Of a DNA stretch of 64,000 nucleotides, positions 18,082-27,495 are shown in pieces. The position numbers were made by a program, and so were the translations under genes. How positions within the stretch are numbered: position 1 is the stretch's first letter; each line of letters begins with the position of its first letter. The notes below the pieces were generated by a model. It saw only the letters and a program-made list of their open reading frames with translations, did no database searches and had not been told where the DNA came from. Source of the DNA: Bremerella volcania (GTDB lineage Bacteria > Planctomycetota > Planctomycetia > Pirellulales > Pirellulaceae); NCBI RefSeq assembly GCF_007748115.1, contig NZ_CP036289.1:6200001-6264000 (forward strand), read 5' to 3'.

Positions 18082-19155
18082 ATGGCATTCACCTTCGTTC
18101 TGGGGCTCGCCGCCCTGTTCCAATTGGTCGCAGTCCTGATGGCACTGCGCCTGAACACCATCTACCGACGTCGGTACGCTTGGCTCTTCATTTCTGGGGC
18201 CGGTGTCTTGATGACTCTTTGGATTGGTGCTGGCATCGTCGATACGATTCAGTCCCCGCCCGGCGACATCATCTGGGAGCCGACGTTGTGGGTTCAAACG
18301 TTGGCAACGCTGCTAACGGCAATCCTTTTCTTTGCCGGCATTGCCACGATCGAGCCGCTGTTCAAGGAAAACGAAGCGGCCAGGGCTTTATTGGCAAGCG
18401 AGAATGCGCTGTTGAATCGTGAAGTACAACATAGCCGCGAAGAGATGATGCTGGCGCAGCGCGTTCAATCGAATCTACTCCCCAGGTCTGCACCCCATGT
18501 TCCGGGGCTTGATATCGCGTTTCTATCTCGACCGGCCGAGTGGACCAGCGGCGACTACTTCGATTTCGTGCAACCCGACGACGACACGCTGATCGTCACC
18601 GTGGCCGATGTGTGCGGGCATGGTCTCGGACCAGCCTTGCTGATGACGACTTCGCGTTCTTATTTCCGCGGTATCGCCAGAACACGCAAGCAATGCCAAC
18701 CCATCATCAATACCTGGAACAATGCGATTGCTGAAGACGTCGAGGCCGGCGACTTTATGACGGCGCTGGTGGTTCGACTCGATCTAAGAGAGCAACAGAT
18801 CGAATATCTGGGTGCCGGACAAAACGGTTTACTGATCCAATCCGACGGCTCCTTTGAAGAACTGGAACGAAGCGGCCCACCGCTGGGAGTCATCGACAAT
18901 TTTGAGTATCCCTGTCCTGACCCGATAACGCTCGAATCGGGTCAAATCCTCGTTCTGTGCACCGATGGCATTCATGAAACCGAAGGACAAGACGGATCGC
19001 AATTCGGTACGCACCGCATTGCCGATCTGATTGCGACCCATCGTGATTTGACCGCGGCCCAAATGGTCAAGCGTCTGGACATTGAGGTTCGCAACTTCGC
19101 GGTTGCCGCCAAGGCCCATGACGACCTGACGGCGGTCATCATCAAGATCGCGTAA
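18082..19155 (+). CDS. Membrane-anchored SpoIIE/PP2C-type phosphatase
   Basis: About 357 residues. The N-terminal third has three probable membrane spans (FTFVLGLAALFQLVAVLMAL, AWLFISGAGVLMTLWIGAGI and LATLLTAILFFAGIATI). A coiled-coil linker (about 110-140) leads to the phosphatase domain with SGDYFDF and ADVCGHGLGPALLM, which supply metal-binding Asp residues, and a C-terminal LCTDGIHE and AHDDLTAVIIKI. The family dephosphorylates Ser/Thr in anti-sigma-factor antagonists or similar partners. A GTG at 18061 is an alternative start. It follows the histidine kinase gene. The three ECF sigma pairs of the window do not include an anti-sigma antagonist, so the target is unknown. Confidence 0.88.
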   Translation: MAFTFVLGLAALFQLVAVLMALRLNTIYRRRYAWLFISGAGVLMTLWIGAGIVDTIQSPPGDIIWEPTLWVQTLATLLTAILFFAGIATIEPLFKENEAARALLASENALLNREVQHSREEMMLAQRVQSNLLPRSAPHVPGLDIAFLSRPAEWTSGDYFDFVQPDDDTLIVTVADVCGHGLGPALLMTTSRSYFRGIARTRKQCQPIINTWNNAIAEDVEAGDFMTALVVRLDLREQQIEYLGAGQNGLLIQSDGSFEELERSGPPLGVIDNFEYPCPDPITLESGQILVLCTDGIHETEGQDGSQFGTHRIADLIATHRDLTAAQMVKRLDIEVRNFAVAAKAHDDLTAVIIKIA

Positions 19156-19163
19156 ATCTGTTT

Positions 19164-21230
19164 CTACCTCAACACTTCGAGAAGATTGCTGAAGTTATCT
19201 GTCCACGGTTTTGCGTAAACCATGTGTGGCCCCAAATTCGTCGCTGCGGACTGCATCGTATCGTCCGACAAGAATTGATGGTTCTTCGACGCAATGATCC
19301 ACTGCGACCCAGTCTGCTGCGTAGCGGCATCCGGGGCGGTGGTGATGTAGAGCGTTTCCAAGTCAAACTCATCACACGTTCCGAGCACCACCGGCCGCAG
19401 GTCAAGATGCTTGTTGCTCACATGAATCGCCAGGACGCCCCCTTCAGCCAGGTGCCGCTGATAAATCCGAAATGCTTCCCGCGTCAGTAAGTGCGTCGGA
19501 ATGGCATCGCCACTAAACGCATCGAGTACCAACAGATCGAACTGCTGATCGGGTTCACGTTCCAAAGACAGTCGGGCATCGCCAAGCACCAGGTCATGCT
19601 CGGCCTGGCAATCTTGCAGGAAGGTGAAGTGCTCGTTGGCCATTTCGATGACGTCGTCATTGATCTCGTAGAAGCGATAGTAGTCACCTTCACGAGCGTA
19701 GGCTGCTAGTGTTCCTGCTCCCAGACCAACCACGCCAACGCGTTTCCCGTCCTGTTTGGGCAATCGTGCCAATGCAAGCCCAACGCCCGTGTTTCGGGCG
19801 TAGTACGACGTGGGTTCCCCTCGCTTTGCTTCTGCCTGGTATTGAAAGCCATGCATAATCCGCCCGTGGTACATCGCCAGTATCGACTGACCGTCGTTGG
19901 TAGGAACTTCGCCAATGCTGAGCACGCCGTAAAAGTTTCGTTGCGACTCGAGGTAATGCGACTGGAACGAACGCAATTGCCCCGACAACATCGCCAGCAT
20001 TCCACAGAACAACAGCCCCATCGACCAGAGCGGAATCGATCCGAGGCGCTTCTCGAGCGAACTAACCGTAACGCACAATGCCAAGGCGAAGGCCACGATC
20101 AGGCTGAGCGGCATTTCGTAGTACTGCGAAAAGATGAGTGGACACACAAGCGATACGAACATTCCTCCCAAGGCACCACCACCGGCAATCATCAGGTAGT
20201 AAAGCGTCAAATGTCGCGTCGAAGGCTTTAAGCGAACGAGTTCTCCGTGACAGATCATGCACACGAAGAACATCGCTCCAAAATAGGAAACGGCGACCCA
20301 GCCAATGTCGAGCATACCCCCCAACAATTCCAAAACACTGATCAATACAATGCTGCCGATCGCCATCCACCCCAACCAACCACGTCGGTACCATCCTTCG
20401 CCATCGAAGCAAAAGATAAACGTCAGCAGATATAGACTCAGAGGGACAACCCACAAGAACGGCACCACAGCCATGTCCTGACAGACATGATTAGTCGTGG
20501 CCAAAAGCATCACGCAAGCGAACGCCGGCAGAGCCAACCATGCCGCCAGCGTCTTCCATCCTGGTACCGCTTCGTCCAGAGAATCACCGGGTAACTCACA
20601 AGCTTCTTGGGTGCCAGCTTGATTGCGAACGATGGCAATCGCGATCGGAATCAACAGCAACGCGAATCCGGCATATCCCCAACCCCAAGCTCCCGATTGG
20701 GTCGGCAGCGTCCAATTCGGTTCAACCAGGAAGGGGTAGGTCAGAAGTGCAGCGAGCGAGCCGATGTTGGACAACGCATAAAGTCGGTACGGGGTTTTCC
20801 CGGGAGCCAACTGGCTGAACCAGTGCTGAAGCAGCGGTCCATTGGCGGCCAGCAGAAAGTATGGGAGCCCCAGGTGAGTCACCAACAGAAGCAAGATATA
20901 CCCAGGCGGCCAAACATCGGCCGTCGGCTTCCAGTCATCCCCTGGGGAAATGGGCATGAGCAAAAGAGCGGCAATCATCAGGCCCGCATGAATAATCCCC
21001 TGCCATCGCTTGGGCACATAGGTTGCTAGCAAGTGGGCATACAGGTAGCCAGCGAAAAGAACGACCTGAAAGAACAGCATGCAGGTCGTCCACACGGTTG
21101 GGCTTCCGCCAAACCAGGGAAGGATTGTCTTGCTGATCAGTGGCTGGACTTGGAACAGCAGGAAGGCACTCCACAAGACAGCGAGCGGGAGGATCCACGC
21201 ATAAACGAGATTGTTCTTGTTGTTCGCCAC
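19164..21230 (-). CDS. Polytopic membrane protein fused to a spermidine synthase-like domain
   Basis: About 688 residues. The first two-thirds carry some 10-12 membrane spans (LFQVQPLISKTILPWFGG is a family signature near the first). The C-terminal cytoplasmic third is a Rossmann fold of the spermidine/spermine synthase family, with VGVVGLGAGTLAAYA (SAM or dcSAM loop), FYEINDDV and VLDAFSGDAIPTHLLT. The GTG at 21230 has GGGA about ten bases upstream; a TTG at 21278 is an alternative. Such fused proteins are widespread, but whether they make polyamines is not established. It ends eight bases from the convergent phosphatase gene. Confidence 0.87.
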   Translation of the reverse strand: MANNKNNLVYAWILPLAVLWSAFLLFQVQPLISKTILPWFGGSPTVWTTCMLFFQVVLFAGYLYAHLLATYVPKRWQGIIHAGLMIAALLLMPISPGDDWKPTADVWPPGYILLLLVTHLGLPYFLLAANGPLLQHWFSQLAPGKTPYRLYALSNIGSLAALLTYPFLVEPNWTLPTQSGAWGWGYAGFALLLIPIAIAIVRNQAGTQEACELPGDSLDEAVPGWKTLAAWLALPAFACVMLLATTNHVCQDMAVVPFLWVVPLSLYLLTFIFCFDGEGWYRRGWLGWMAIGSIVLISVLELLGGMLDIGWVAVSYFGAMFFVCMICHGELVRLKPSTRHLTLYYLMIAGGGALGGMFVSLVCPLIFSQYYEMPLSLIVAFALALCVTVSSLEKRLGSIPLWSMGLLFCGMLAMLSGQLRSFQSHYLESQRNFYGVLSIGEVPTNDGQSILAMYHGRIMHGFQYQAEAKRGEPTSYYARNTGVGLALARLPKQDGKRVGVVGLGAGTLAAYAREGDYYRFYEINDDVIEMANEHFTFLQDCQAEHDLVLGDARLSLEREPDQQFDLLVLDAFSGDAIPTHLLTREAFRIYQRHLAEGGVLAIHVSNKHLDLRPVVLGTCDEFDLETLYITTAPDAATQQTGSQWIIASKNHQFLSDDTMQSAATNLGPHMVYAKPWTDNFSNLLEVLR

Positions 21231-21395
21231 AGATAGTTTTCCCGCGTTGGGGACTCCGAGGAAGGCAATCGCCGGCAAATCGGCGCGCAGAACGGCCCTA
21301 AAGCATAGGTCACGAAGAAGGCTGTTTTGCGCGAGCTTATACCCGCCCCCATAATGGACGAGCTGATACTTCGTCTAATGAAAAATTGCCTTCCA

Positions 21396-21638
21396 CTAAG
21401 CAGCGCGCAACGGTTTTCTACAGAATTCTTTCTGTTTTAATCGGCCCAAGCCGATCAATTGTTCTTGGAGATCGCGAAAACATTCCGTTAAAATCTGTGA
21501 TACAGCCTTATCCTTTTCTGCTAGTGTTTCATCTGCGTATTGTGCCTCGATTTCGCGGGTGAAATGGTTCCTTAGGGAGTGTGTTTCAGCCAGATGCCTC
21601 GGCGATCGAGCTAGTTTAACCGGTTCCTGTTGGGCCAC
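21396..21638 (-). CDS. Possible small helical protein
   Basis: An 80-codon frame starting with GTG (MAQQEPVKLA). Its composition (Glu, Lys, Leu, Gln-rich, no membrane span) is plausible for a small soluble helical protein. The ribosome-binding site is poor, and the frame ends with a Cys/Lys/Arg-rich tail. No homologue is recognised. It may be a chance frame in the gap between the membrane protein and the SnoaL-like gene. Confidence 0.3.
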   Translation of the reverse strand: MAQQEPVKLARSPRHLAETHSLRNHFTREIEAQYADETLAEKDKAVSQILTECFRDLQEQLIGLGRLKQKEFCRKPLRAA

Positions 21639-21762
21639 CTAAGAGTCTGTTTAGCCTCACGACTCGCGATTGGACCTCTTCTCGAATCTGTTCTATTCAA
21701 CTTGCTTATTCTCGTAGGCAATAATGTGCTTGAATGCGCTCGCGCATGACAGGGAGATTGTC

Positions 21763-22194
21763 GTGTACGCAACTGCTTCTGTCGAAGCGGATGTCATGAG
21801 TGTGCTGCGCCAGTTCGCAGACGCTTATGCAAGCCGAGATAAAGGGAGACTTTTAGGCCTGTTTTGTTCAGATCGAGATGCTGTGGTCCTGGGAAGTGGA
21901 TGCGACGAGCGAAACGTCGGTTCCGCGGCTATTTGGGGTCAAGTTCGCCGAGACTGGGAACAAACAGATACTCTCCGGATGCGATTTGGATGGAGAAGTG
22001 TTTCGACGATGGGTCAGGTCGCCTGGCTCGCCACCGATTGCTACCTCTATGTTCAAGCCGGATACCGGAAAGCCGAAGTCCCCCTGCGAATTACAGCCGT
22101 CATGATTCAGAATCACCTCGGTTGGCAAATTGCTCAGCTTCATTATTCTTCGCCCATTAGCGTAGGATCTGAAGCTGATACCTGCGTGGAATAG
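21763..22194 (+). CDS. SnoaL/NTF2-like fold protein
   Basis: About 143 residues. The GTG at 21763 has a strong AGGGAG six bases upstream; an ATG at 21724 has none. The sequence fits the SnoaL-like cone fold (SnoaL_3): an N-terminal helix (VMSVLRQFADAYASRDKGRLLGLF), then CSDRDAVVLGSG, followed by beta strands ending with the pattern ITAVMIQNHLGWQIAQLHYS. Members can be enzymes or ligand binders; no catalytic pair can be assigned. A strong terminator follows, so the gene probably stands alone. Confidence 0.78.
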   Translation: MYATASVEADVMSVLRQFADAYASRDKGRLLGLFCSDRDAVVLGSGCDERNVGSAAIWGQVRRDWEQTDTLRMRFGWRSVSTMGQVAWLATDCYLYVQAGYRKAEVPLRITAVMIQNHLGWQIAQLHYSSPISVGSEADTCVE

Positions 22195-22254
22195 CAACCT
22201 ATCTGCCTCTATTTATCTTTTTGACCGATATCCCAGCCATTCCAAACGCAAAAA

Positions 22255-22285
22255 AGCCCCCAGGTTTCCACCTGGGGGCTTTTTC
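22255..22285 (+). terminator. Strong, probably bidirectional intrinsic terminator
   Basis: AGCCCCCAGGT (22255-22265) pairs perfectly with ACCTGGGGGCT (22270-22280) around a 4-base TTCC loop. An A-run precedes the stem and a T-run follows it, so it can stop transcription from either side. It separates the SnoaL-like gene from panD. Confidence 0.9.
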
Positions 22286-22310
22286 CATTCTTGTCATTAT
22301 CCGATATAAT
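22282..22310 (+). promoter_or_regulatory. Housekeeping-type promoter for panD
   Basis: TATAAT (22305-22310) is a perfect -10. TTTCCA (22282-22287) matches the -35 consensus at four of six bases with a 17-base spacer. It lies directly after the terminator and about 100 bases before the panD start. Confidence 0.5.
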
Positions 22311-22413
22311 AAGAGGCTTGGCTTGTGTTAGCCTTGCTGATAGTGGCTTCCCCGAAATTGCCGTTTGCAGAAATACTCTGAGGCATCGGGAACGAACCTA
22401 CGAAAGCATTGGG

Positions 22414-22800
22414 ATGCTACGTACCTTTCTCCGATCAAAAATTCACCGCGCGACTGTAACCCAGGCCGACCTGGACTACGTAGGCAGCGTTACCATCGAT
22501 TCCCACTTGTTGGAAGCGGCTCAGATCTTGCCGCACGAACAGGTCGACGTCCTAAATGTTACCAATGGCCAGCGCCTTACCACCTATGCCATTCCCGGCG
22601 AAGCAGGTTCCGGCGTCATTGGAATTAACGGTGCGGCAGCTCACCTGGTAAGCCCCGGCGACCTGGTCATCATCGTTTGCTATGCGCAGTACACTGCGGA
22701 GGAAATCGAGGGGCACCAACCTCGCGTGATTCTGGTTGACGAAGCCAACCGAATGACCGACTGTATCGTTGAATCGGATTCGATGAACTCTTCTAGCTAA
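22414..22800 (+). CDS. panD: Aspartate 1-decarboxylase
   Basis: A 128-residue pyruvoyl enzyme that decarboxylates aspartate to beta-alanine for pantothenate and coenzyme A synthesis. It begins [29 protein letters not shown]. Self-cleavage between Gly24 and Ser25 (YVGS) generates the pyruvoyl group. [16 protein letters not shown], the conserved strand and turn, is intact, and length matches the family (about 126-130). The ATG at 22414 has GGG just upstream; a long upstream frame extension has no family sequence. It has its own promoter and no other pantothenate gene beside it. Confidence 0.96.
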   Translation: MLRTFLRSKIHRATVTQADLDYVGSVTIDSHLLEAAQILPHEQVDVLNVTNGQRLTTYAIPGEAGSGVIGINGAAAHLVSPGDLVIIVCYAQYTAEEIEGHQPRVILVDEANRMTDCIVESDSMNSSS

Positions 22801-23605
22801 CGGCCGGACTGCTTGTCCGCGACGGTATGAGCTTTTCCCTGTGCCCTATGTCAGGCATGTCCGAGTTGGGCGATAGGTCCATGTCCGACCCTCTGCTAGT
22901 TTTCTCATATCAGATGGCCGTTCGGGGCGGAATAATGAAAGCATGCCTTCACTCGGACAACGCTTGCCTGTCCAATTTGCATCAAACACGCAACATAAAT
23001 GAAGCCGTCGGAGCCTTCCACTGAGGACACCGCAATAGATACTGCGGCAATATGCTTTCCATAGACCTTTCTTTTTAATGCGATTAAGGAGCGAAAACCG
23101 AATCCAGCTGTCGGTTCACCGCATAAACATGAGTCGCAAAGAGCTTCCCCATTGCGGGAATGCCGAAGATGAGCAACATTGCTTGTGTTGGCTGGCGAAC
23201 TGGGCAGAACGTCACCAAAACAATTAAGCTCTTAGCCGGGGCACTAACGCCAATTCCCACAATTGGCTGACGGTAATAGCGAGCACAAGATGTGACTCCA
23301 AGTGCGACAAGACGTCGCTTCCTTCTGTCGGTGCACACCCGCGAGCCGTATGGGGCCGGTACAATGTTTTCGTGAGGCGTAATGCTTCACGACCTATTGG
23401 GGCAGAACATTGGACCGGCTCCTTTTTTGCGTGCATCCGCGTGCTAGCACGCCTTCTTACCAGCAATTTTGCTCATTTCTGACCTGCTCGGAAAAATCTA
23501 TTCCGGCCATGACCTGACGTGTCAGACGGATCGCGATAACTACTACTGCCCAAGGGCAACCAAGTTATTCAGAACCCTAAAGCAATACACAAAAGGATAT
23601 CAATC
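22801..23605. other. 805-base region with no convincing gene
   Basis: No frame here shows family motifs, a good ribosome-binding site and sensible composition together. A short 32-codon frame at 23129-23227 (MSRKELPHCG..., Cys/Trp-rich) was noted but lacks a ribosome-binding site. The stretch could hold a decayed gene or an RNA that cannot be recognised by eye. AAAGGA near 23592 serves the next gene. Confidence 0.6.
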
Positions 23606-23920
23606 ATGGCCAAATACTACGTCGAATCGGGATCGTTACGTTTGATTGTTGATGCCGCTGACGCCCGCCGAGCTGCCCTGTGGGCCGTTCATCGTGCGTT
23701 GGAACATATTCTGCCCAATGAAGAAGAGGAGCTTGATGTGGACAACCTGCCAGAAGTCGAACCAGTCGGCACGATGGTGCTGGGAGACGCGATTCGCCTG
23801 AGCGAACGCGGCTTCGAGAACTTCGACGTCATTCAGTTCGAGACGCTCGAAATCGTCAGCGAGTGGAGCCAACTCATGCTGGCGCTCTCGAACATGGAAA
23901 GCGAGCTGAAGGCCGCCTAA
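23606..23920 (+). CDS. Small acidic protein of unknown function
   Basis: A 104-residue soluble protein beginning MAKYYVESGSLRLIVDAADARRAALWAVHRALEHI. It has a beta strand-helix start, an acidic linker (NEEEELDVDN) and a second half that looks mixed (FDVIQFETLEIVSEWSQLMLAL). AAAGGA precedes the ATG. The fold suggests a regulatory or binding protein rather than an enzyme. It is likely a lineage-specific family; I do not recognise it. Confidence 0.75.
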   Translation: MAKYYVESGSLRLIVDAADARRAALWAVHRALEHILPNEEEELDVDNLPEVEPVGTMVLGDAIRLSERGFENFDVIQFETLEIVSEWSQLMLALSNMESELKAA

Positions 23921-23993
23921 GGACCTTCGGCGAAACGTTCCCCAGAGGAAGCGGCCGACTACCGCTTCCTCAATCCAATGCCGGTACGTGGAC

Positions 23994-24629
23994 CTAGTCC
24001 GTTTCGGGTAGGAGAGGAACGAAACGAACGCCGCCGAAATCATCCTCCACATAACGGTCCTTATCAATCTTACGAATGCGTATTAACTTCTGGGAATCCT
24101 GCACCGGCCCCAACGGCATAACCAGGCGTCCACCAACTACCAACTGTTCAAATAGAGCACTGGGAACTCGGTCTCCACCAGCGGCAACGGCAATCGCGTC
24201 GTAAGGTCCTTCCTCGGGCCAACCCTTCAGCCCATCTCCAAACCGAACGTGAACATTGCCAATGCCCAGCCTTTTGATCGTTTCAGCCGCCGTGATTGCG
24301 AGATCGCCTATGCGCTCGACGGTGAAGACCTCTTTCGCCAAACGCCCCATGACGGCCGCTGCGTAGCCGCTACCGGTCCCCACTTCCAGAACTCGATCGG
24401 TAGGCTGAAGCTCCAAGACCTGGGCCATCAGGGCAACGATCAAAGGCTGGGAGATCGTCTGCTTATGCGTCAGTGGCAACGCCGAATCCACATAGGCATC
24501 GTCGTGGAAAGAGGGCAAGACAAAGTCTTCTCGTGGCACATCATGCATGGCCTGAAGCACGTCCTGATCAGTGATGCCTCGTTCTTTAAGCAGGTTGACC
24601 ATCTCGTCACGTTGCTGATCAAGTTTCAT
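23994..24629 (-). CDS. pcm: Protein-L-isoaspartate O-methyltransferase
   Basis: A 211-residue SAM-dependent repair enzyme that methylates isoaspartyl residues in damaged proteins. The ATG at 24629 (MKLDQQRDEM) has AAGGA upstream; a longer frame extends before it. Conserved features are PREDFVL, AYVDSALPLTHKQTISQPLIVALM (the typical active-site block), VLEVGTGSGYAAAVMG (SAM loop) and the closing GGRLVMPLG. It is about as long as the E. coli enzyme (208). It lies alone between the small acidic protein and the DUF1549/1553 gene. Confidence 0.95.
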   Translation of the reverse strand: MKLDQQRDEMVNLLKERGITDQDVLQAMHDVPREDFVLPSFHDDAYVDSALPLTHKQTISQPLIVALMAQVLELQPTDRVLEVGTGSGYAAAVMGRLAKEVFTVERIGDLAITAAETIKRLGIGNVHVRFGDGLKGWPEEGPYDAIAVAAGGDRVPSALFEQLVVGGRLVMPLGPVQDSQKLIRIRKIDKDRYVEDDFGGVRFVPLLPETD

Positions 24630-24820
24630 GATGCACGGTCCTTTGCGTGTATCCGCGTCACCTTTTTCGGGCAAGAATCTTCTTCTATCGACATGCCCAG
24701 GCGGCAATCAACGCGGTGCTACCCGATCAATTCGAGTCACTTACAAAATAGTGCTATCTATTAGTCTCACGAAAACCGCGAGCCAAGGCAAACGCACAGG
24801 CTAGAGAAAGCTCACTGGAA

Positions 24821-26971
24821 TCAATGATCGAGAATGAACTCGTTACTGTTCAAGAGGGCCCACCAGATATCCTGGAGGGCCGCCGATTCGTTGTTGCGAG
24901 TCTTCAGAATCTCGCTAATTGCGGACAATTCCTGCTTGGTCGGTCGACGTGACAGGGCGGCCAGGAACAAATGCTCGACCTTGTCGTGGGACGACATCTT
25001 CGAGGCCGTAACCTTCTTCAGAACGGCTGCCTGAGCGTCGGTGGCCTGTTTCATCAAGCCGCCATTCATCAACAACAGAGACTGCGTGATTCCACCATCC
25101 AGGGCAGACGTTTCGCTGTCTTCGTCATCCCCCATTTTTTGATTGACCTGACCAAGCCAGCTGTGGCGATCATCGACCGAGGCGATAATGGCGTGACTTC
25201 CTTCGACAGGATTCTTGGCCAGCATTTGCAGCGAATGAAATAGCTGCTCTGCTTCCATCTGTCGCGAGTAATACCGAGCAAACAGTTGCTGACCTGCGTC
25301 CGGATTGTCGGCCAGATTCTCATCGATCTGTCGGCTCGAGAGTCCGTATGGGCGCGAAAGCGTGATCCACCGCATCAAACGCCGAAGATCAAAATTCGAC
25401 TCGGCGAAGTGCTCTGAAAGCTGATCCAACAACTCAGGATGCGACGCCGGATTATGCGGCCCCATGTCATCCACCGGCTGCGTGAAACCAACACCAAAGA
25501 AGTGCTGCCACATGCGATTCACGGCCGCTTTGGGGAATTGATCCGAGTTGACGATCAACTGAGCCAATTCCTGTCGACGGTCGACTTCGGAAACCTTGCC
25601 TGAGCGTGGGATTGTCGTGCCATCCACAAACTGCGGATAAGCGACTTTCAAAAGGCCGTTAGGCTGTTCGTAGTAGACTTCGCCCGAGTCGGAATCGCGG
25701 CTCTTGGTGAAGTCCTGATCGAGGATCGCCAGCTGCCCTGACTGGCGATCTTTGGCTAATTTGGTCTGGCGGAAGAATGCGTTCAGCCCCCAGAACTGCT
25801 GTTGGCTCCAACCGGTGGTTGGATGATTGTGACACTCGGCACACTGTAGCTGTTGGCCGAGAAACGCCGTGCAGGTCTTGGCAGTCGCCAGCTTGGCATC
25901 GCCATCGACCATGCTGACCAGGAAGTTAGTCGCCGGGTTGAAGCTTTCACTTCCAGGACTGGTCGTTCCGGTTGCCGTGAGAAGATCTTGCACCAACAAG
26001 TTATACGGCGTGTTGTTCTCGAACTGCTTGGCCAGGTAGCCTTCCAGCGCGGAGCGATCAATCGGGCTGTCTTCGCTCATCCCGCCGGCACGGCCGACGA
26101 GAATATTCGCGAAACGAGCACTCCAGAACGATGCGAACTCTGCTTCATACTTGTCGCTCGACAAGATCTGATCGACAAGCCACTCACGCTTATCGTCGCG
26201 TCGTTGACTAACGAAGTGTTCGATCTCTTCGACCGTGGGAATACGCCCCAATAGCTGCAAATAGGTCCGACGAACGAACTCGTGATCGGTGGCCGCCGGC
26301 GACGGCTTGACATTCTCAGCTTTCCAGGCGGAAGCGATCGCCTCGTTGATTTGGTCAACGATCTGATCGTCGGAAAGTTCTAAACTTCCACGCGATCGCG
26401 GCTTCACGAATCGAGGAGCCGTCTTCTCGACCAGTGCGGTTGGATCAACCGACTCGAGCACGCCAGGCATTTTCGGGCCAGGTTCCGGCATCGCTTGTGG
26501 AGGGGGAACATCACTCGACTTGGGACCGTTTTGGGAAGCGAGTTGCGGTTGCTCGCCCGTGTCGCGGGCGCCTGCCGACGGGGCCTTGTCCCCGTCGGCG
26601 GCGAGCGGCGTGCCTTGCCCTGGCATGAGCTGCTGATAACTGATGTAGGCCACTCCACTGAGGACGACCAACAGGCAGAGACTAAGTGCAAGTGACCCGA
26701 TAGCGGTCACGAAACGCTGTCGTTGCAGGCGACGCTTGGCCGTGCTTGTTTTTTGAGTTGGAGCTTCGACTTCGGCGGCGCTTTCCGACGATGCTTCAAC
26801 GGCGGAGGTCACCATCGAGAGTGGTGCTTTGGCCTGACCGTTGACTGCGGAAGGGCCGTGGGCGTGTCGCTGCTGGTGAGCCTTAACGATGCGCGCAGTG
26901 AGATCCGGCATCTGCTGCTGGCCCAGCAGTTCCTCAAGGAGAGGATCGATGATCGGATCTTCGTGGTTCAT
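24821..26971 (-). CDS. Membrane-anchored DUF1549/DUF1553 protein with CxxCH motif, paired with an ECF sigma factor
   Basis: A 716-residue protein. Residues 1-86 are predicted cytoplasmic and begin MNHEDPIIDPLLEELLGQQQMPDL, a pattern seen at the start of planctomycete proteins of this type. A membrane span lies at 87-112, followed by a Pro/Ala-rich linker to about 195. DUF1549 follows (about 202-395), with the family CxxCH motif CAECHNHP (377-384), then DUF1553 (about 470-710, with RMWQHFFGVG). The start overlaps the end of the upstream ECF sigma gene by 4 bases (ATGA), so translation is coupled. The cytoplasmic head may act as the anti-sigma part; this is inferred from the arrangement, not from a named domain. 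Confidence 0.87.
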   Translation of the reverse strand: MNHEDPIIDPLLEELLGQQQMPDLTARIVKAHQQRHAHGPSAVNGQAKAPLSMVTSAVEASSESAAEVEAPTQKTSTAKRRLQRQRFVTAIGSLALSLCLLVVLSGVAYISYQQLMPGQGTPLAADGDKAPSAGARDTGEQPQLASQNGPKSSDVPPPQAMPEPGPKMPGVLESVDPTALVEKTAPRFVKPRSRGSLELSDDQIVDQINEAIASAWKAENVKPSPAATDHEFVRRTYLQLLGRIPTVEEIEHFVSQRRDDKREWLVDQILSSDKYEAEFASFWSARFANILVGRAGGMSEDSPIDRSALEGYLAKQFENNTPYNLLVQDLLTATGTTSPGSESFNPATNFLVSMVDGDAKLATAKTCTAFLGQQLQCAECHNHPTTGWSQQQFWGLNAFFRQTKLAKDRQSGQLAILDQDFTKSRDSDSGEVYYEQPNGLLKVAYPQFVDGTTIPRSGKVSEVDRRQELAQLIVNSDQFPKAAVNRMWQHFFGVGFTQPVDDMGPHNPASHPELLDQLSEHFAESNFDLRRLMRWITLSRPYGLSSRQIDENLADNPDAGQQLFARYYSRQMEAEQLFHSLQMLAKNPVEGSHAIIASVDDRHSWLGQVNQKMGDDEDSETSALDGGITQSLLLMNGGLMKQATDAQAAVLKKVTASKMSSHDKVEHLFLAALSRRPTKQELSAISEILKTRNNESAALQDIWWALLNSNEFILDH

Positions 26972-27495
26972 GATTCGTTATTCAATTTGAACTCGATACA
27001 TTCGCGAAGCTGCTGCTTCGCCCGTTGCATCAGGTTTTTCGCTCCATGCTCGCCAATTTGTAGTGCTTCGGCGATTTCTGAACGCGATTTGCGATCTTGA
27101 AATCGCATCTCTAATGCCATCCGGGCTCGCTCGGTGAGGCTATCCAGGCACTCACTGAGCAATCCCAAAAGTTCGTCCGGCTTGCGATCGTCGGTCGCCA
27201 CCCAGAACTGCTCGATGTTCTCGACCGCCTGGATGTTGGTTTGCCGCCCCTCTTTGCGTCGGCGGTCGATCAGCAAGTTTCGAGCAACGGTTCTTAAATA
27301 CCCCCTGGTAGCGGCATCGGTCAGCTGCTCGAACGGCTTCTCAAGGACTTTCAAAAAAGTTTCCTGAGTCAGATCCTCCGCTTCCTGGGGCGAACATCCC
27401 CAGGACCGCAAATAACGCCATACGCTAAGTTGATGTTGTGCAACGAGTTGCGCGACATCAACCGCAGGCGATTCGTGTTGCGGAAGGTCTTTCAT
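26968..27495 (-). CDS. ECF-type RNA polymerase sigma factor
   Basis: A 175-residue group 4 sigma factor. Region 2 shows YLRSWGCSPQEAEDLTQETFLKVLE (the -10 recognition and core-binding block) and RGYLRTVARNLLIDRRR. Region 4 shows a helix-turn-helix in RSEIAEALQIGEHGAKNLMQRAKQQLRE. It is the first gene of a two-gene unit: its stop overlaps the start of the DUF1549/1553 gene. It lies divergent from the thioredoxin-protease gene across a 454-base region, which should hold its promoter. Confidence 0.92.
   Translation of the reverse strand: MKDLPQHESPAVDVAQLVAQHQLSVWRYLRSWGCSPQEAEDLTQETFLKVLEKPFEQLTDAATRGYLRTVARNLLIDRRRKEGRQTNIQAVENIEQFWVATDDRKPDELLGLLSECLDSLTERARMALEMRFQDRKSRSEIAEALQIGEHGAKNLMQRAKQQLRECIEFKLNNES

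Noticed and set aside
21419-21460. Hairpin ATCGGC-CCAA-GCCGAT
   Set aside because: Only 6 bp of stem and no T-run; it also falls inside a doubtful frame.
23129-23227. Small 32-codon Cys/Trp-rich frame (MSRKELPHCG...)
   Set aside because: No ribosome-binding site, very short, and no recognisable family; composition alone is not enough.
22801-23605. Possible decayed gene or RNA in the 805-base gap
   Set aside because: No frame with motifs, no tRNA-like arms and no palindrome pattern strong enough to call an RNA.
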